The position numbers and the translations under genes are program-made. Positions 1 to 7,079 of a stretch of 9,913 bases of DNA are shown here, one piece after another (positions within the stretch are counted from its first letter, which is position 1; each line of letters opens with the position of its first letter). The stretch spans positions 1 to 9,913 of the forward strand of contig CBDVDM010000044.1 in NCBI GenBank assembly GCA_965372745.1, given 5' to 3'. The notes beneath the pieces are model-generated. The model saw nothing but the letters and a program-made list of their open reading frames with translations, had not been told where the DNA came from and did not search any database. Source of the DNA: VRUG01 sp965372745 (GTDB lineage: Bacteria > Planctomycetota > Phycisphaerae > Sedimentisphaerales > Anaerobacaceae).

Positions 1-228
1 GTGTTGGTGTCGGTGTTGGCGTCGGCGTCGGCGTTGGAGTCGGTGGTGGTGTCGGTGTTGGTGTCGGCGTTGGTGTTGGTGTTGGTGTTGGTGTCGGAGT
101 TGGTGTCGGAGTCGGTGTTGGTGTTGGCGTTGGTGTTGGTGTCGGAGTTGGTGTCGGAGTTGGTGTCGGCGTTGGCGTCGGAGTCGGTGTCGGTGTTGGC
201 TCTGGTGTCGGTGTTGACGGTGGTGTCG
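1..228 (-). repeat. Pro-Thr dipeptide repeat, 6-bp tandem repeat within the tpsA-like gene
   Basis: The stretch is an almost uninterrupted hexamer array, reading GGTGTN-like on the plus strand. In the frame set by the ATG at 2278 it encodes alternating Pro and Thr. The few departures are a PPST stretch and one Glu near the start of the array and a PPP near the window edge. Proline uses only CCA/CCG and threonine ACA, ACG or ACT, so the units differ at third positions while the dipeptide is kept. It continues beyond the left edge, so its full length is unknown. Such linkers usually form stiff extended spacers between a secreted domain and a downstream module. The array is also prone to replication slippage and to assembly error. 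Confidence 0.9.
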
Positions 229-2278
229 GACAATCACCGTTTGGACAGCCTCCTGTATATTCTTCCTCGACTGTTATTGTGCCCGTAGCTGTTTTGGGAT
301 CGCCAACTTCTGGATCCGATTCGCTCTTAGTCGTACTACTCTTGAAATTAATTGTATCTGCATGAACTTGCGGATTTTTAGGGAAACCAGGTAGAGTAAT
401 GGTACCGCCAGCTAATATATCAATAGTTGCCTCGGCCAGAACATGGCCTGTGGTAGTAGCGTCGGCCAGTATAGGTGCTTCTGCAACTATATTGCCACCA
501 GCCCAAATAACAATCTTTGCTTTTGTGAAATTCTCACCATGAGCCCAGGCTTCAACAAATTCATGTATAGTTATATCTCCATCCTGGGCAAGGAGGCATA
601 TTGTCGTCTCGCCCTCATCGGGTGTATCCGGGACTGGATTCATTTTTAAATAAGCTGAACCGCCAGAAGAGGTTCCATAAAGTTCGATGTCGCCTGCAGA
701 ATTAACAATAATAATTCCATCGCCTCGTCCTGTAACCCTGAGAAGTCCCGTTTTTTGGGAGGACTGTTCTTTTGGCTTACCAACAACAATATCACCGCCA
801 TTGGTAGTTGTCAGCCAGATGCTGCCTGGATAATCTGTTGTTGTCGAGCCGGTTTCGAGATTACCAATTATTAGACCGCCACCGCCGGCCTGCATAATAA
901 TATCGCCCTTATTGGTGTAAATTTTGTCATACAGGTCTTCAAATTCAATCCAGCTGTCACTGTCGGTAACAAACAATTCTATATTACCATCTCCACCTTC
1001 AATTAGGTCATCATCAATATCTTCAATTAGGATGCTATGGTCAGCCTGTAGCGTAAAGTCTGCCCCGGATTGTGATATCGCTTCGATATCCTCTTCATAG
1101 AAGGTGTCAATTGCTCCTAAATTTTCGCCATCAGCAATGACAACATCTACAGGGTCGATAAATAGCGTACCAGCGCTCCCATTTATGGCTGAAACATCTA
1201 CGGTTCCGGCAAAAAGGAAGTGCTCACCACTAATTTCGACAAAGCCTCCATCTCCGGCTTCGCTGCCGCCTTTAGCTTCAATTTGTGCTGCCTTGTTGAA
1301 AAAGGTTGTGCCGGTCGAATATGCGATAATCTCTCCGCCATCACCGTTTATTCCGGCATTTGCGGTTGTCAGGCTGCCATCTCCGAGAACAACTTCATCT
1401 GTTGCTGTTAAGGTAATGCTTCCGCCGCTACCATCGACGCCGTCAACATTTAGTGTACCCAATTGTTCTACCCTGCCGGTTCCGCCTTCAACCCTGACAG
1501 ACAAAGTCTCCAGTCCATCGATAGCTCTTGAAAAGATATCGCCGGAAGCCAGAACTATTTCGCCACCTGTTGCATTTATTATACCTTCGTTAATTACATT
1601 TCCCTGACCTACAGTATCTGAAAGCTCAGGCACAGATACAGAGGCAACCTCAACAATAACGTTACTTCCCGGCTTGCCAAGAATCACTTTATCTCCGGCA
1701 ATCATTGCAACAAATCCACCTGTGCTGGTTATTGTGCCGGTGTTAAATACATTTTTTCCAATAAGAGCAACATCATTGGCAATAATATCACCCTGGTTTA
1801 TTACAGCTCCGTTGCCGCCGGAAAATTCATATTGGCCGTTTAGAAAATCTTCGTTTGTTATGTTAAGACTGGAAGCAACCAGCTGATTAACATTAACAAC
1901 AGCTCCACCACCAAAGATGACGCCGGCAGGGTTAACAACAAATACCCTGCCATTGGCTAATAAGGTACCGCCAAATTGTGTCGGCAGGCCTGAGATTATT
2001 CTGTTTAATACCGCGGCGTTGCTGCTTGTCTGTAAGAACTGAAGAATTTCTCCATGGATAGTATCCAGGCTTCCCCAGTTAATTACGGCATTGTCCGAAG
2101 TAATGTCTACAATCGTATGGTTAGCGTTGTAATGAACCGTCACATCGCCATACTGGACACTATGGTCACTTACCGCCAATACTGCTATAGGAGCATTGAA
2201 TAACAGGCAAAAGACCAAAGAACATGAAATTAAATTTCTTAAACGATATTTTTTCCAGATTTTTCTTGTCTCAATCAT
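1..2278 (-). CDS. TpsA-type filamentous haemagglutinin-like exoprotein (partial, C-terminus beyond left edge)
   Basis: The reading frame is open from ATG at 2278 to the window edge (759 complete codons, no stop). It starts with a basic n-region, a hydrophobic core and a likely signal-peptidase site after residue 35 (VLA|V). Residues about 36-155 match the TPS secretion (haemagglutination-activity) domain: 'NAVINWGSLD', 'LNRIISGLPT' and 'NPAGVIFG' (116-123, a variant of the usual NPNGI/VxFG). Gly-rich repeats typical of a right-handed beta-helix follow, including 'GGFVEIS' (344-350) and 'GTLFIDP' (370-376), both common in this family. Residues about 377-683 are less recognisable and end in a C-x4-C pair (C678, C683); a Pro-Thr linker then runs to the edge. 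Such proteins are exported by Sec and then secreted or surface-anchored through a TpsB partner, here encoded just upstream. AGGG at 2286-2289, 7 nt before the ATG, supports the start. The family call is firm; whether it is an adhesin, enzyme or toxin is unknown because the C-terminus is missing. Confidence 0.9.
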   Translation of the reverse strand, partial: MIETRKIWKKYRLRNLISCSLVFCLLFNAPIAVLAVSDHSVQYGDVTVHYNANHTIVDITSDNAVINWGSLDTIHGEILQFLQTSSNAAVLNRIISGLPTQFGGTLLANGRVFVVNPAGVIFGGGAVVNVNQLVASSLNITNEDFLNGQYEFSGGNGAVINQGDIIANDVALIGKNVFNTGTITSTGGFVAMIAGDKVILGKPGSNVIVEVASVSVPELSDTVGQGNVINEGIINATGGEIVLASGDIFSRAIDGLETLSVRVEGGTGRVEQLGTLNVDGVDGSGGSITLTATDEVVLGDGSLTTANAGINGDGGEIIAYSTGTTFFNKAAQIEAKGGSEAGDGGFVEISGEHFLFAGTVDVSAINGSAGTLFIDPVDVVIADGENLGAIDTFYEEDIEAISQSGADFTLQADHSILIEDIDDDLIEGGDGNIELFVTDSDSWIEFEDLYDKIYTNKGDIIMQAGGGGLIIGNLETGSTTTDYPGSIWLTTTNGGDIVVGKPKEQSSQKTGLLRVTGRGDGIIIVNSAGDIELYGTSSGGSAYLKMNPVPDTPDEGETTICLLAQDGDITIHEFVEAWAHGENFTKAKIVIWAGGNIVAEAPILADATTTGHVLAEATIDILAGGTITLPGFPKNPQVHADTINFKSSTTKSESDPEVGDPKTATGTITVEEEYTGGCPNGDCPTPPSTPTPEPTPTPTPTPTPTPTPTPTPTPTPTPTPTPTPTPTPTPTPTPTPTPTPTPTPPPTPTPTPTPTPTPT

Positions 2279-2285
2279 TTTTTTA

Positions 2286-2289
2286 CCCT
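2286..2289 (-). promoter_or_regulatory. Ribosome binding site of the tpsA-like gene
   Basis: On the minus strand AGGG is followed by a 7-nt A-rich spacer and the ATG at 2278. It fixes the start directly before a good signal peptide. The 70-bp gap back to the TpsB stop contains no clear terminator or promoter, consistent with co-transcription. Confidence 0.6.
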
Positions 2290-2348
2290 GCCAACTTTAA
2301 ATTTTGTCAATGAAAGTTATTAAACTTACCTACCCTCTTTTTTATTCC

Positions 2349-4283
2349 TTACCACTTAAATACTAAGTTAACTCCTACACGGCCATTGCCTTTGCCAGTA
2401 GCGGCTGTATCACGAAGCGGTATGCCATAAAAAACTCCGCCATTGAAATTGTCGCCAAGCTCAACAAGAATACCCATGCCTACCGAATAAATCGTTGTAT
2501 CGCCAATCTCTCCGGCAAGCGGGTCTTTTATGCGAGCTCTTGCATAATCAAAAAAGGCCAGTGGAGCGAGTTTTCTTAAAAACGGTTTCTTTTCGTCTTC
2601 CGTATCGGCCATGTTGTTTGCTTCATTATATTTCACTACGTCATATTCATACTGTACCGACCATAATGCACCGTCGTCAGCGACAGTATCGCTCTCCTCA
2701 TATCCCCTGACGGTGTATAGTCCTCCAAAAACAGACATTTTTGCAGGTACCAATCTTGTATTGGTACGTTTGTAGTTAAAAGAACCAAGAAGTCTTTGGA
2801 TTTTATCCTTATCCAAAAACCGCTGATGTGAAGCAGAGAAATTCAAAATTATGAAATCCGGGTCTGCACCGGTTCGTGCTTTATTAAATGCTGCAAGATT
2901 GGAGCCTCCGCAGCTTTGGGTGCGATTAAACCCGAAAGAAGTTTTTGTCATATCATCAGAGCGATGAATTCTTATTCCCATGCCCCACGTGTCTATATCC
3001 AGGTCAGAGCCAAGGAATTGAGGGAATAACGAAGGTGTGACTTTACTTTCCTCGTGTCTCAGTGAACCGGTCAAATCAAAGAACCATCCTTCGATTTGTG
3101 CAGCGTTGAAACGAAGGTCGCCGCCCCACATTTTGCCATTTCCTACGAAGTCGATATTACCAGGTGCATCAACGTCAAATTCAGTTCTCGCGGCATAAAG
3201 GTTAAGTCGCAATCGAGGAGTGAAAAGTGGGAAATTATAACTGCCGAATACGGAATAATTGTCTTCAAAATTTTCGTCAACAGGTATTTGGCTGGTAACG
3301 GTAAGAGTATCATCTCTACCAGTAAGGTTTGTATTAATGAGGCCTATTCTTGGAGACCACTTTCTGTCGCTGGTACCGGCGTTGTCTATCTGGATAAAAT
3401 AATGCCAGGGATTAGCTTCGTAGATGTCATACTCAATCCCGATGGTCTTTTCTTCATCACCTTTGACTACTTTGGCGGCTACGTATCTATCCGGGTTCTC
3501 GTTGAGCAGATTAACAAAGTCTTCAAGCTCTTTCTCATTAGTTACTACTTCTCCCGCTTTTACCGGCGACCATTCATCAAGCGTTGATTTAAGAAGATAA
3601 CCCTTCTCAAGTTTATTTTGGTCAGGGTCATAGTAATTGACACTGACTTTAGATACTTGAGCCTCAATTATCGCGACAGGTAAAATCTGGTCATGAAGTT
3701 TTTTGTCTCCGGTAACAACTTCGTTCGGTACGTATACATAAATACCCGCATAACCACTGCTTTGATATACGGAAAGAAGATATTGGGTGAAACCTTGAAT
3801 GGTTCTTGCAGATATCTTTCTATCGAGTCCCGGCTGATTTATTATGTCTTTAAGAATCCTGAAATCATACAGGTAGCGACTTTCAGCCTGTTCGAGAGGT
3901 TTATTGGATAAGTTGTATATTAAAGGTAAATCCTTTAAAAGCTCTTCAGTTGAAATCAAAGTGTTACCCTTAATCAAGATTTGCTTTACTGTAAATTGCC
4001 GTGTTGTATCTTCAGGTAATGTCAGCTTTTCAATTAGCTTTTCATCCTTAGCTTTTGTTTTTTCAACCTCTTTTTGTTTTGCCTTTTTGGCCTCTTCTCT
4101 CTTTTCTTTTTCAGCAGCTTCTCGTCTTTCTTCTATTTTCTCTGCAGCCTCAACCTTTTTCTTTTGCTGAGCGGTACCGCTGAAAATAGGCAGACTTGCA
4201 TCGTCAGCATGAGATTCACTCAAGCCATAGAACAAGCAAGAGACAAAAAGCACAGAATAAAAGATTGCTCCTCGATTTTTCAT
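2349..4283 (-). CDS. TpsB / FhaC / ShlB-type two-partner secretion transporter (POTRA domains plus 16-strand-type barrel)
   Basis: This 644-residue outer-membrane protein would recognise the TPS domain of the neighbouring TpsA protein in the periplasm and pass it across the outer membrane. A signal peptide (1-26, ending SHA|DDA) is followed by a Lys/Glu/Ala-rich segment (41-86) and a POTRA beginning 'FTVKQILIKGNTLIS' (97-111). A second, ShlB-like POTRA region covers about 160-290, and a beta-barrel runs from about 291 to the end. Family marks in the barrel are VRGYEE (525-530, the loop-L6 VRGY motif), 'FFDYARA' (577-583) and a C-terminal strand ending NLVFKW with a terminal aromatic residue. 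An upstream in-frame ATG at 4331 would add 16 residues before the signal peptide and overlap the predicted promoter. The ATG at 4283 has AGGGAG 9 nt upstream and is preferred. The gene lies 70 bp before the TpsA gene on the same strand, the classic TPS pair. The length is at the upper end of the usual 550-600 residues because of the charged segment. Confidence 0.93.
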   Translation of the reverse strand: MKNRGAIFYSVLFVSCLFYGLSESHADDASLPIFSGTAQQKKKVEAAEKIEERREAAEKEKREEAKKAKQKEVEKTKAKDEKLIEKLTLPEDTTRQFTVKQILIKGNTLISTEELLKDLPLIYNLSNKPLEQAESRYLYDFRILKDIINQPGLDRKISARTIQGFTQYLLSVYQSSGYAGIYVYVPNEVVTGDKKLHDQILPVAIIEAQVSKVSVNYYDPDQNKLEKGYLLKSTLDEWSPVKAGEVVTNEKELEDFVNLLNENPDRYVAAKVVKGDEEKTIGIEYDIYEANPWHYFIQIDNAGTSDRKWSPRIGLINTNLTGRDDTLTVTSQIPVDENFEDNYSVFGSYNFPLFTPRLRLNLYAARTEFDVDAPGNIDFVGNGKMWGGDLRFNAAQIEGWFFDLTGSLRHEESKVTPSLFPQFLGSDLDIDTWGMGIRIHRSDDMTKTSFGFNRTQSCGGSNLAAFNKARTGADPDFIILNFSASHQRFLDKDKIQRLLGSFNYKRTNTRLVPAKMSVFGGLYTVRGYEESDTVADDGALWSVQYEYDVVKYNEANNMADTEDEKKPFLRKLAPLAFFDYARARIKDPLAGEIGDTTIYSVGMGILVELGDNFNGGVFYGIPLRDTAATGKGNGRVGVNLVFKW

Positions 4284-4292
4284 TTTATACAG

Positions 4293-4298
4293 CTCCCT
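4293..4298 (-). promoter_or_regulatory. Strong Shine-Dalgarno site deciding the TpsB start
   Basis: AGGGAG on the minus strand, 9 nt before the ATG at 4283. It selects this start over the in-frame ATG at 4331 and places the hydrophobic signal peptide at the very N-terminus. Confidence 0.75.
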
Positions 4299-4311
4299 AA
4301 GGCTTAGCCTT
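4299..4311 (-). repeat. 13-bp palindrome in the tpsB leader
   Basis: On the minus strand AAGGC-TAA-GCCTT is a perfect 5-bp inverted repeat around a 3-nt centre; the whole 13-mer is palindromic apart from the middle base. It begins a few nt after the predicted transcription start and abuts the AGGGAG ribosome site. It could be a repressor operator or a short mRNA hairpin that modulates ribosome access. No regulator is identified. Confidence 0.5.
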
Positions 4312-4321
4312 GTAAAATACA

Positions 4322-4350
4322 ATATTACCATTTTTTTATTAAGAAGTCAA
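4322..4350 (-). promoter_or_regulatory. Sigma-70-type promoter of the tpsB-tpsA operon
   Basis: On the minus strand TTGACT (4345-4350) is followed by a 17-nt spacer and TAATAT (4322-4327). Each hexamer differs from consensus at one position and the spacing is optimal. The start of transcription would fall near 4315, giving a leader of about 30 nt before the ATG at 4283. This is a sequence-level prediction, assuming a housekeeping sigma factor of the usual specificity. Confidence 0.7.
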
Positions 4351-4769
4351 GACAAACTACCTAAACGGCCAAAATTCCCCATTTTAACGTAGGTACTGGA
4401 ATTATTTTAACCAGGACTTTCCGTCGCAAAAATGAGAGTTTTGGAACGATTTTCGAGCTATAAGACAGGTTTTTAATATCATCAGACCAGGTTGTAGTTC
4501 GTCTATTGCTTAACATAATTTCTCCCGGAACCGCGTGGGACCTCTGAAAAATTGCCTTATCTCCACAGAAGACCTTATTTACAGGGTCACAAAGATAATT
4601 TTAAGGGTAAAAATTGTAGAGTAAAGAGATTTTTCTTTTTTTTTCATTTTTTTTACGGGCTGCCAATACTGGTAACGTGGTTTTAAATTAGTTTATACAA
4701 GAAAACTATCCCATTTAAATACCGGAAAGATTTGTCTGACCTATCAAAAATAAGAGTTATTCAGATGTC

Positions 4770-4798
4770 TCGATACTCAGTACAAGAACCTGTATAAA
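4770..4798 (+). promoter_or_regulatory. Weak promoter candidate upstream of the hairpin cluster
   Basis: TCGATA (4770-4775), a 17-nt spacer and TATAAA (4793-4798); the -10 matches consensus at five of six positions and the -35 at four of six. Transcription would start near 4805, just before the hairpins at 4833-4923. In such AT-rich DNA this match could arise by chance. Confidence 0.3.
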
Positions 4799-4816
4799 AA
4801 GATTTAATCTTTATAC
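4792..4816. repeat. Imperfect inverted repeat (possible operator)
   Basis: GTATAAAAAGATT (4792-4804) and AATCTTTATAC (4806-4816) pair over 11 bp with extra A residues bulged in the left arm. The repeat spans the -10 hexamer and the start of the weak promoter candidate at 4770-4798, a common place for a repressor site. The composition is AT-rich, so chance is a real alternative. Confidence 0.45.
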
Positions 4817-4832
4817 TTGAGCAAAAAGGAAA

Positions 4833-4923
4833 GGCCATAGAACCCGGACACAAACGGATAACGATTTATCGACAATGTGAATTGCCGTGGTTTGGCCGGG
4901 TACAAACCGGTAACATAGGTTAC
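4833..4923 (+). other. Cluster of short hairpins, possible structured RNA
   Basis: Several pairings are visible. ACCCGG (4842-4847) pairs with CCGGGT (4896-4901) and encloses two small hairpins: GATAA-CGAT-TTATC (4857-4870) and CAAT-GTGA-ATTG (4873-4884), the second with a GNRA-type loop. A competing stem pairs GGTTT (4889-4893) with AAACC (4904-4908), and GTAAC-ATAG-GTTAC (4910-4923) follows. Mutually exclusive pairings of this sort occur in regulatory leaders, but it matches no riboswitch class I recognise. Each helix is only 4-6 bp, so the structure may be fortuitous. Confidence 0.25.
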
Positions 4924-5063
4924 AGATTATGCTCAGGACATGGATACCCAGGAGATTTTTCAAAAAAGTTTTAGTTTTTATGGCGTGTTTTCAACGTGGT
5001 ATTATTTGATTGCGCATGTTATAGGACGTTCACCTTTTTGACTGCTGCCCAGTGAGTTATTCG

Positions 5064-5092
5064 TTGACAAAATGGCTTTGTTTTGCTATTTT
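5064..5092 (+). promoter_or_regulatory. Sigma-70-type promoter candidate for the gspE-like gene
   Basis: A consensus TTGACA (5064-5069) is followed by 17 nt and TATTTT (5087-5092; four of six match TATAAT). Transcription would begin near 5099, leaving a leader of about 130 nt before the ATG at 5229. The leader contains a small AGGG/CCCT hairpin near 5113. Confidence 0.55.
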
Positions 5093-5228
5093 GTTAGTAA
5101 ACAATCAGGCAGGGAAGTACCCTCTAAAAATATATGGATGCGTAAGTCGGAGCTTAGGATATTATGACACATTGCAGCCTGGAGTAGATGAGGTTGGCAA
5201 TTGTGTTTCATAGTTAGTGGGTAAGAAA

Positions 5229-7025
5229 ATGGATATTAAAGAAACATCGAACAGGCCGAGTGCAAAGACCCGTAATCGATTTGGCGAGGTCCTTGTGTCT
5301 AAGGGTTTGTTAAATAAAAAAAGTCTTGGTGAAGCATTAAGTGAGCAACGTGACAACGGAGGGCGTCTTGGAGAGGTGCTTTTAAGGCTTAAGGTAGTCA
5401 GCGAGGCAGAAATAATCGATGCTCTTGCCGACCATTTTTCGATGCCTCGATTCAAACTGGATGATGTTAATGACATAGATCTCGAGATAGCAAGGCTGCT
5501 GCCGGAGAACATCGCCAAGCGGTTTAAGCTGATTGCTATTGGTGATGCTGACGACAGTGTTATTGTAGCGATGACAGACCCTCTGGATGTAGTTGCCCGC
5601 GATATTGTTGAACAGAAACTCCTTCGGCCGATCAAAGTCGTTCTGGGTACACACGATGAAATATTTGCAGCGATCGAGCGGATATATCACGGTTCGGACG
5701 TGGAAGAACAGCGTCTGCGTAATCTGGTAGAGTTTGAGACGAATCCACTTTCAAGTGGAAACGACCTGCTAATCGAAGAGATTACTCATGCTGATGCAGC
5801 TGAAGCGGACATTACCGAGACCGATACGTATAAAGAGGCCGCGGGCACAGCACCTGTGATAAGGTTTGTGGATTTATTGCTTAGTCAGGCAGTTAAGAGT
5901 CGTGCAAGTGATATTCATATCGAACCTCAGGATAAGTCAATGGCTATCCGTATGCGTATCGATGGTATTCTGACCAAAATGGTACCGCCGCCACGTAAAA
6001 TGCAAGCAGCGGTGCTGGCACGTGTGAAGATTCTTTCTCAGATGAACATAGCTGAACGTAGATTGCCGCAGGACGGCAGGTTTAAAATCAAAGCTCCAGG
6101 CAGAGATATTGATGTTCGGGTTTCATCTATTCCCACGATATATGGTGAGAAGATTGTGATGCGAATCCTTGACAGTAAGGCTGTTGATTATGAGCTTGAT
6201 AGACTTGGTCTTGAGCCGGATATGCTTAAGCAGTTCAAAGAGGTTCTTTCTCAGCCTCACGGTATAGTGATAGTTACAGGACCAACAGGTAGTGGTAAGA
6301 GTACGACACTATACTCGGCATTGAACTATCTGAAAGACCCGACCAAAAATATAACCACAGTTGAAGACCCTGTCGAGTACAGGTTAGGTGGTATTAATCA
6401 GATACAGATCAAGCCTGACATCGACCTTGATTTTGCATTGTGTCTGCGTGCTATCCTGCGCCAAGACCCTGATATTGTGCTTATAGGTGAGATTCGTGAC
6501 AAGGAGACGATGGAGATTGCGATGAAGGCTTCGCTTACGGGCCATCTTGTATTAAGTACATTCCATACCAATGATGCTCCCAGCGCAATCAGCAGACTAA
6601 GGTATATGGGACTTGAGCCTTATTTGCTTTCTTCGACTATCAATCTTGTGGTTGCTCAGCGTCTTGTAAGGCGGATATGCCCGAATTGCAAAACTCCGTA
6701 CGAGGCTGACCCGGAACTTATTGCCAGTCTTGCCATTGACCCGAAACGTTTTGAAAATGCTGTTTTCTACCATGGTGCGGGCTGTCAGATGTGTAACAAG
6801 ACCGGTTATCTTGGCAGATTGCCGATATTCGAATTTCTGATGATGGATACAGATATTCGCCAAAAGATAGTTGACGGTGGTACCGAGGCCCAGATACGGG
6901 CAATGTCGCGTGAAAAAGGTTATGGCAGTTTGCTCGATAGTGGTGTTAACAGGATGCTTGATGGATTGACTACCGCTGAAGAAGTGCTTCGAGTTACCTT
7001 CGCTGACAATAATAACAACAGCTAA
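5229..7025 (+). CDS. gspE: GspE/PilB-family assembly ATPase (type II secretion / type IV pilus)
   Basis: This cytoplasmic hexameric ATPase would power pseudopilus or pilus assembly through the inner-membrane platform protein. It has 598 residues from ATG 5229; an in-frame GTG at 5217 would add four. Neither start has a strong ribosome site, so ATG is preferred. An N-terminal MshEN/T2SSE_N domain (about 18-155; 'GEVLVSKGLLNKKSLGEAL') precedes a linker and the ATPase core. The Walker A GPTGSGKST starts at residue 351 (Lys357). An Asp-box region contains 'IPTIYGEKIVMRIL'. The Walker B segment is 'DPDIVLIGEIRD', with catalytic Glu421. The His box is 'GHLVLSTFHTNDA'. Four cysteines in CPNC (484, 487) and CQMC (519, 522) form the zinc site typical of GspE and PilB. 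All catalytic motifs are intact and the length is normal. The platform-protein gene follows, but only after 530 bp. GspE and PilB cannot be separated on motifs alone. Confidence 0.94.
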   Translation: MDIKETSNRPSAKTRNRFGEVLVSKGLLNKKSLGEALSEQRDNGGRLGEVLLRLKVVSEAEIIDALADHFSMPRFKLDDVNDIDLEIARLLPENIAKRFKLIAIGDADDSVIVAMTDPLDVVARDIVEQKLLRPIKVVLGTHDEIFAAIERIYHGSDVEEQRLRNLVEFETNPLSSGNDLLIEEITHADAAEADITETDTYKEAAGTAPVIRFVDLLLSQAVKSRASDIHIEPQDKSMAIRMRIDGILTKMVPPPRKMQAAVLARVKILSQMNIAERRLPQDGRFKIKAPGRDIDVRVSSIPTIYGEKIVMRILDSKAVDYELDRLGLEPDMLKQFKEVLSQPHGIVIVTGPTGSGKSTTLYSALNYLKDPTKNITTVEDPVEYRLGGINQIQIKPDIDLDFALCLRAILRQDPDIVLIGEIRDKETMEIAMKASLTGHLVLSTFHTNDAPSAISRLRYMGLEPYLLSSTINLVVAQRLVRRICPNCKTPYEADPELIASLAIDPKRFENAVFYHGAGCQMCNKTGYLGRLPIFEFLMMDTDIRQKIVDGGTEAQIRAMSREKGYGSLLDSGVNRMLDGLTTAEEVLRVTFADNNNNS

Positions 7026-7059
7026 GCAGTGGTTACGGTACTGCGAATGCAAATGCTTT

Positions 7060-7079
7060 GACGTTTCGTCTTTTTTTTT
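7060..7079 (+). terminator. Possible weak intrinsic terminator after the ATPase gene
   Basis: GACG-TTT-CGTC followed directly by nine T. The U-tract is excellent but the stem is only 4 bp, so termination may be partial. A separate GCAGT/ACTGC hairpin lies just upstream, over the stop codon. It sits 35 bp after the stop of the gspE-like gene. Confidence 0.45.

Larger units (their letters stand above)
4351..5228. other. Gene-free divergent intergenic region between the TPS and secretion/pilus loci
   Basis: No credible open frame is seen on either strand; the overlapping minus-strand frames begin inside the ATPase gene and are shadows. Contents are a pyrimidine tract at 4629-4654 (runs of T broken by two C), a bulged 11-13 bp inverted repeat at 4792-4816, several small hairpins at 4833-4923, and a promoter candidate at 5064-5092 facing the ATPase gene. 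About 0.9 kb is long for a simple pair of divergent promoters. It could also hold an unrecognised RNA or the decayed remains of a gene; no homology to either can be claimed. Confidence 0.6.

Noticed and set aside
1..228. A CRISPR array or satellite
   Set aside because: The unit is 6 bp without spacers, and it codes for Pro-Thr in frame with the upstream protein.
1..288. A plus-strand open frame rich in Val, Leu and Ser
   Set aside because: It is the complement of the Pro-Thr repeat of the tpsA-like gene, which has a signal peptide and family motifs on the minus strand; low complexity keeps the other frames open.
1104..1607. A 167-codon plus-strand open frame rich in Pro and Ser
   Set aside because: It is antisense to the glycine-rich beta-helix part of the tpsA-like gene, whose frame is continuous and carries known motifs. 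No ribosome site or domain was seen.
2282..2310. TTGACA on the minus strand (2305-2310) as an internal promoter for the tpsA-like gene
   Set aside because: The matching -10 position reads GGTAAA, overlaps the ribosome site, and would place the transcription start inside the coding region.
5162..5690. Minus-strand open frames of 157 and 102 codons
   Set aside because: They are antisense to the N-terminal domain of the ATPase gene, which matches the MshEN family in the plus frame.
6597..7052. A 151-codon minus-strand open frame
   Set aside because: It lies over the zinc-motif end of the ATPase gene and shows no domain of its own.
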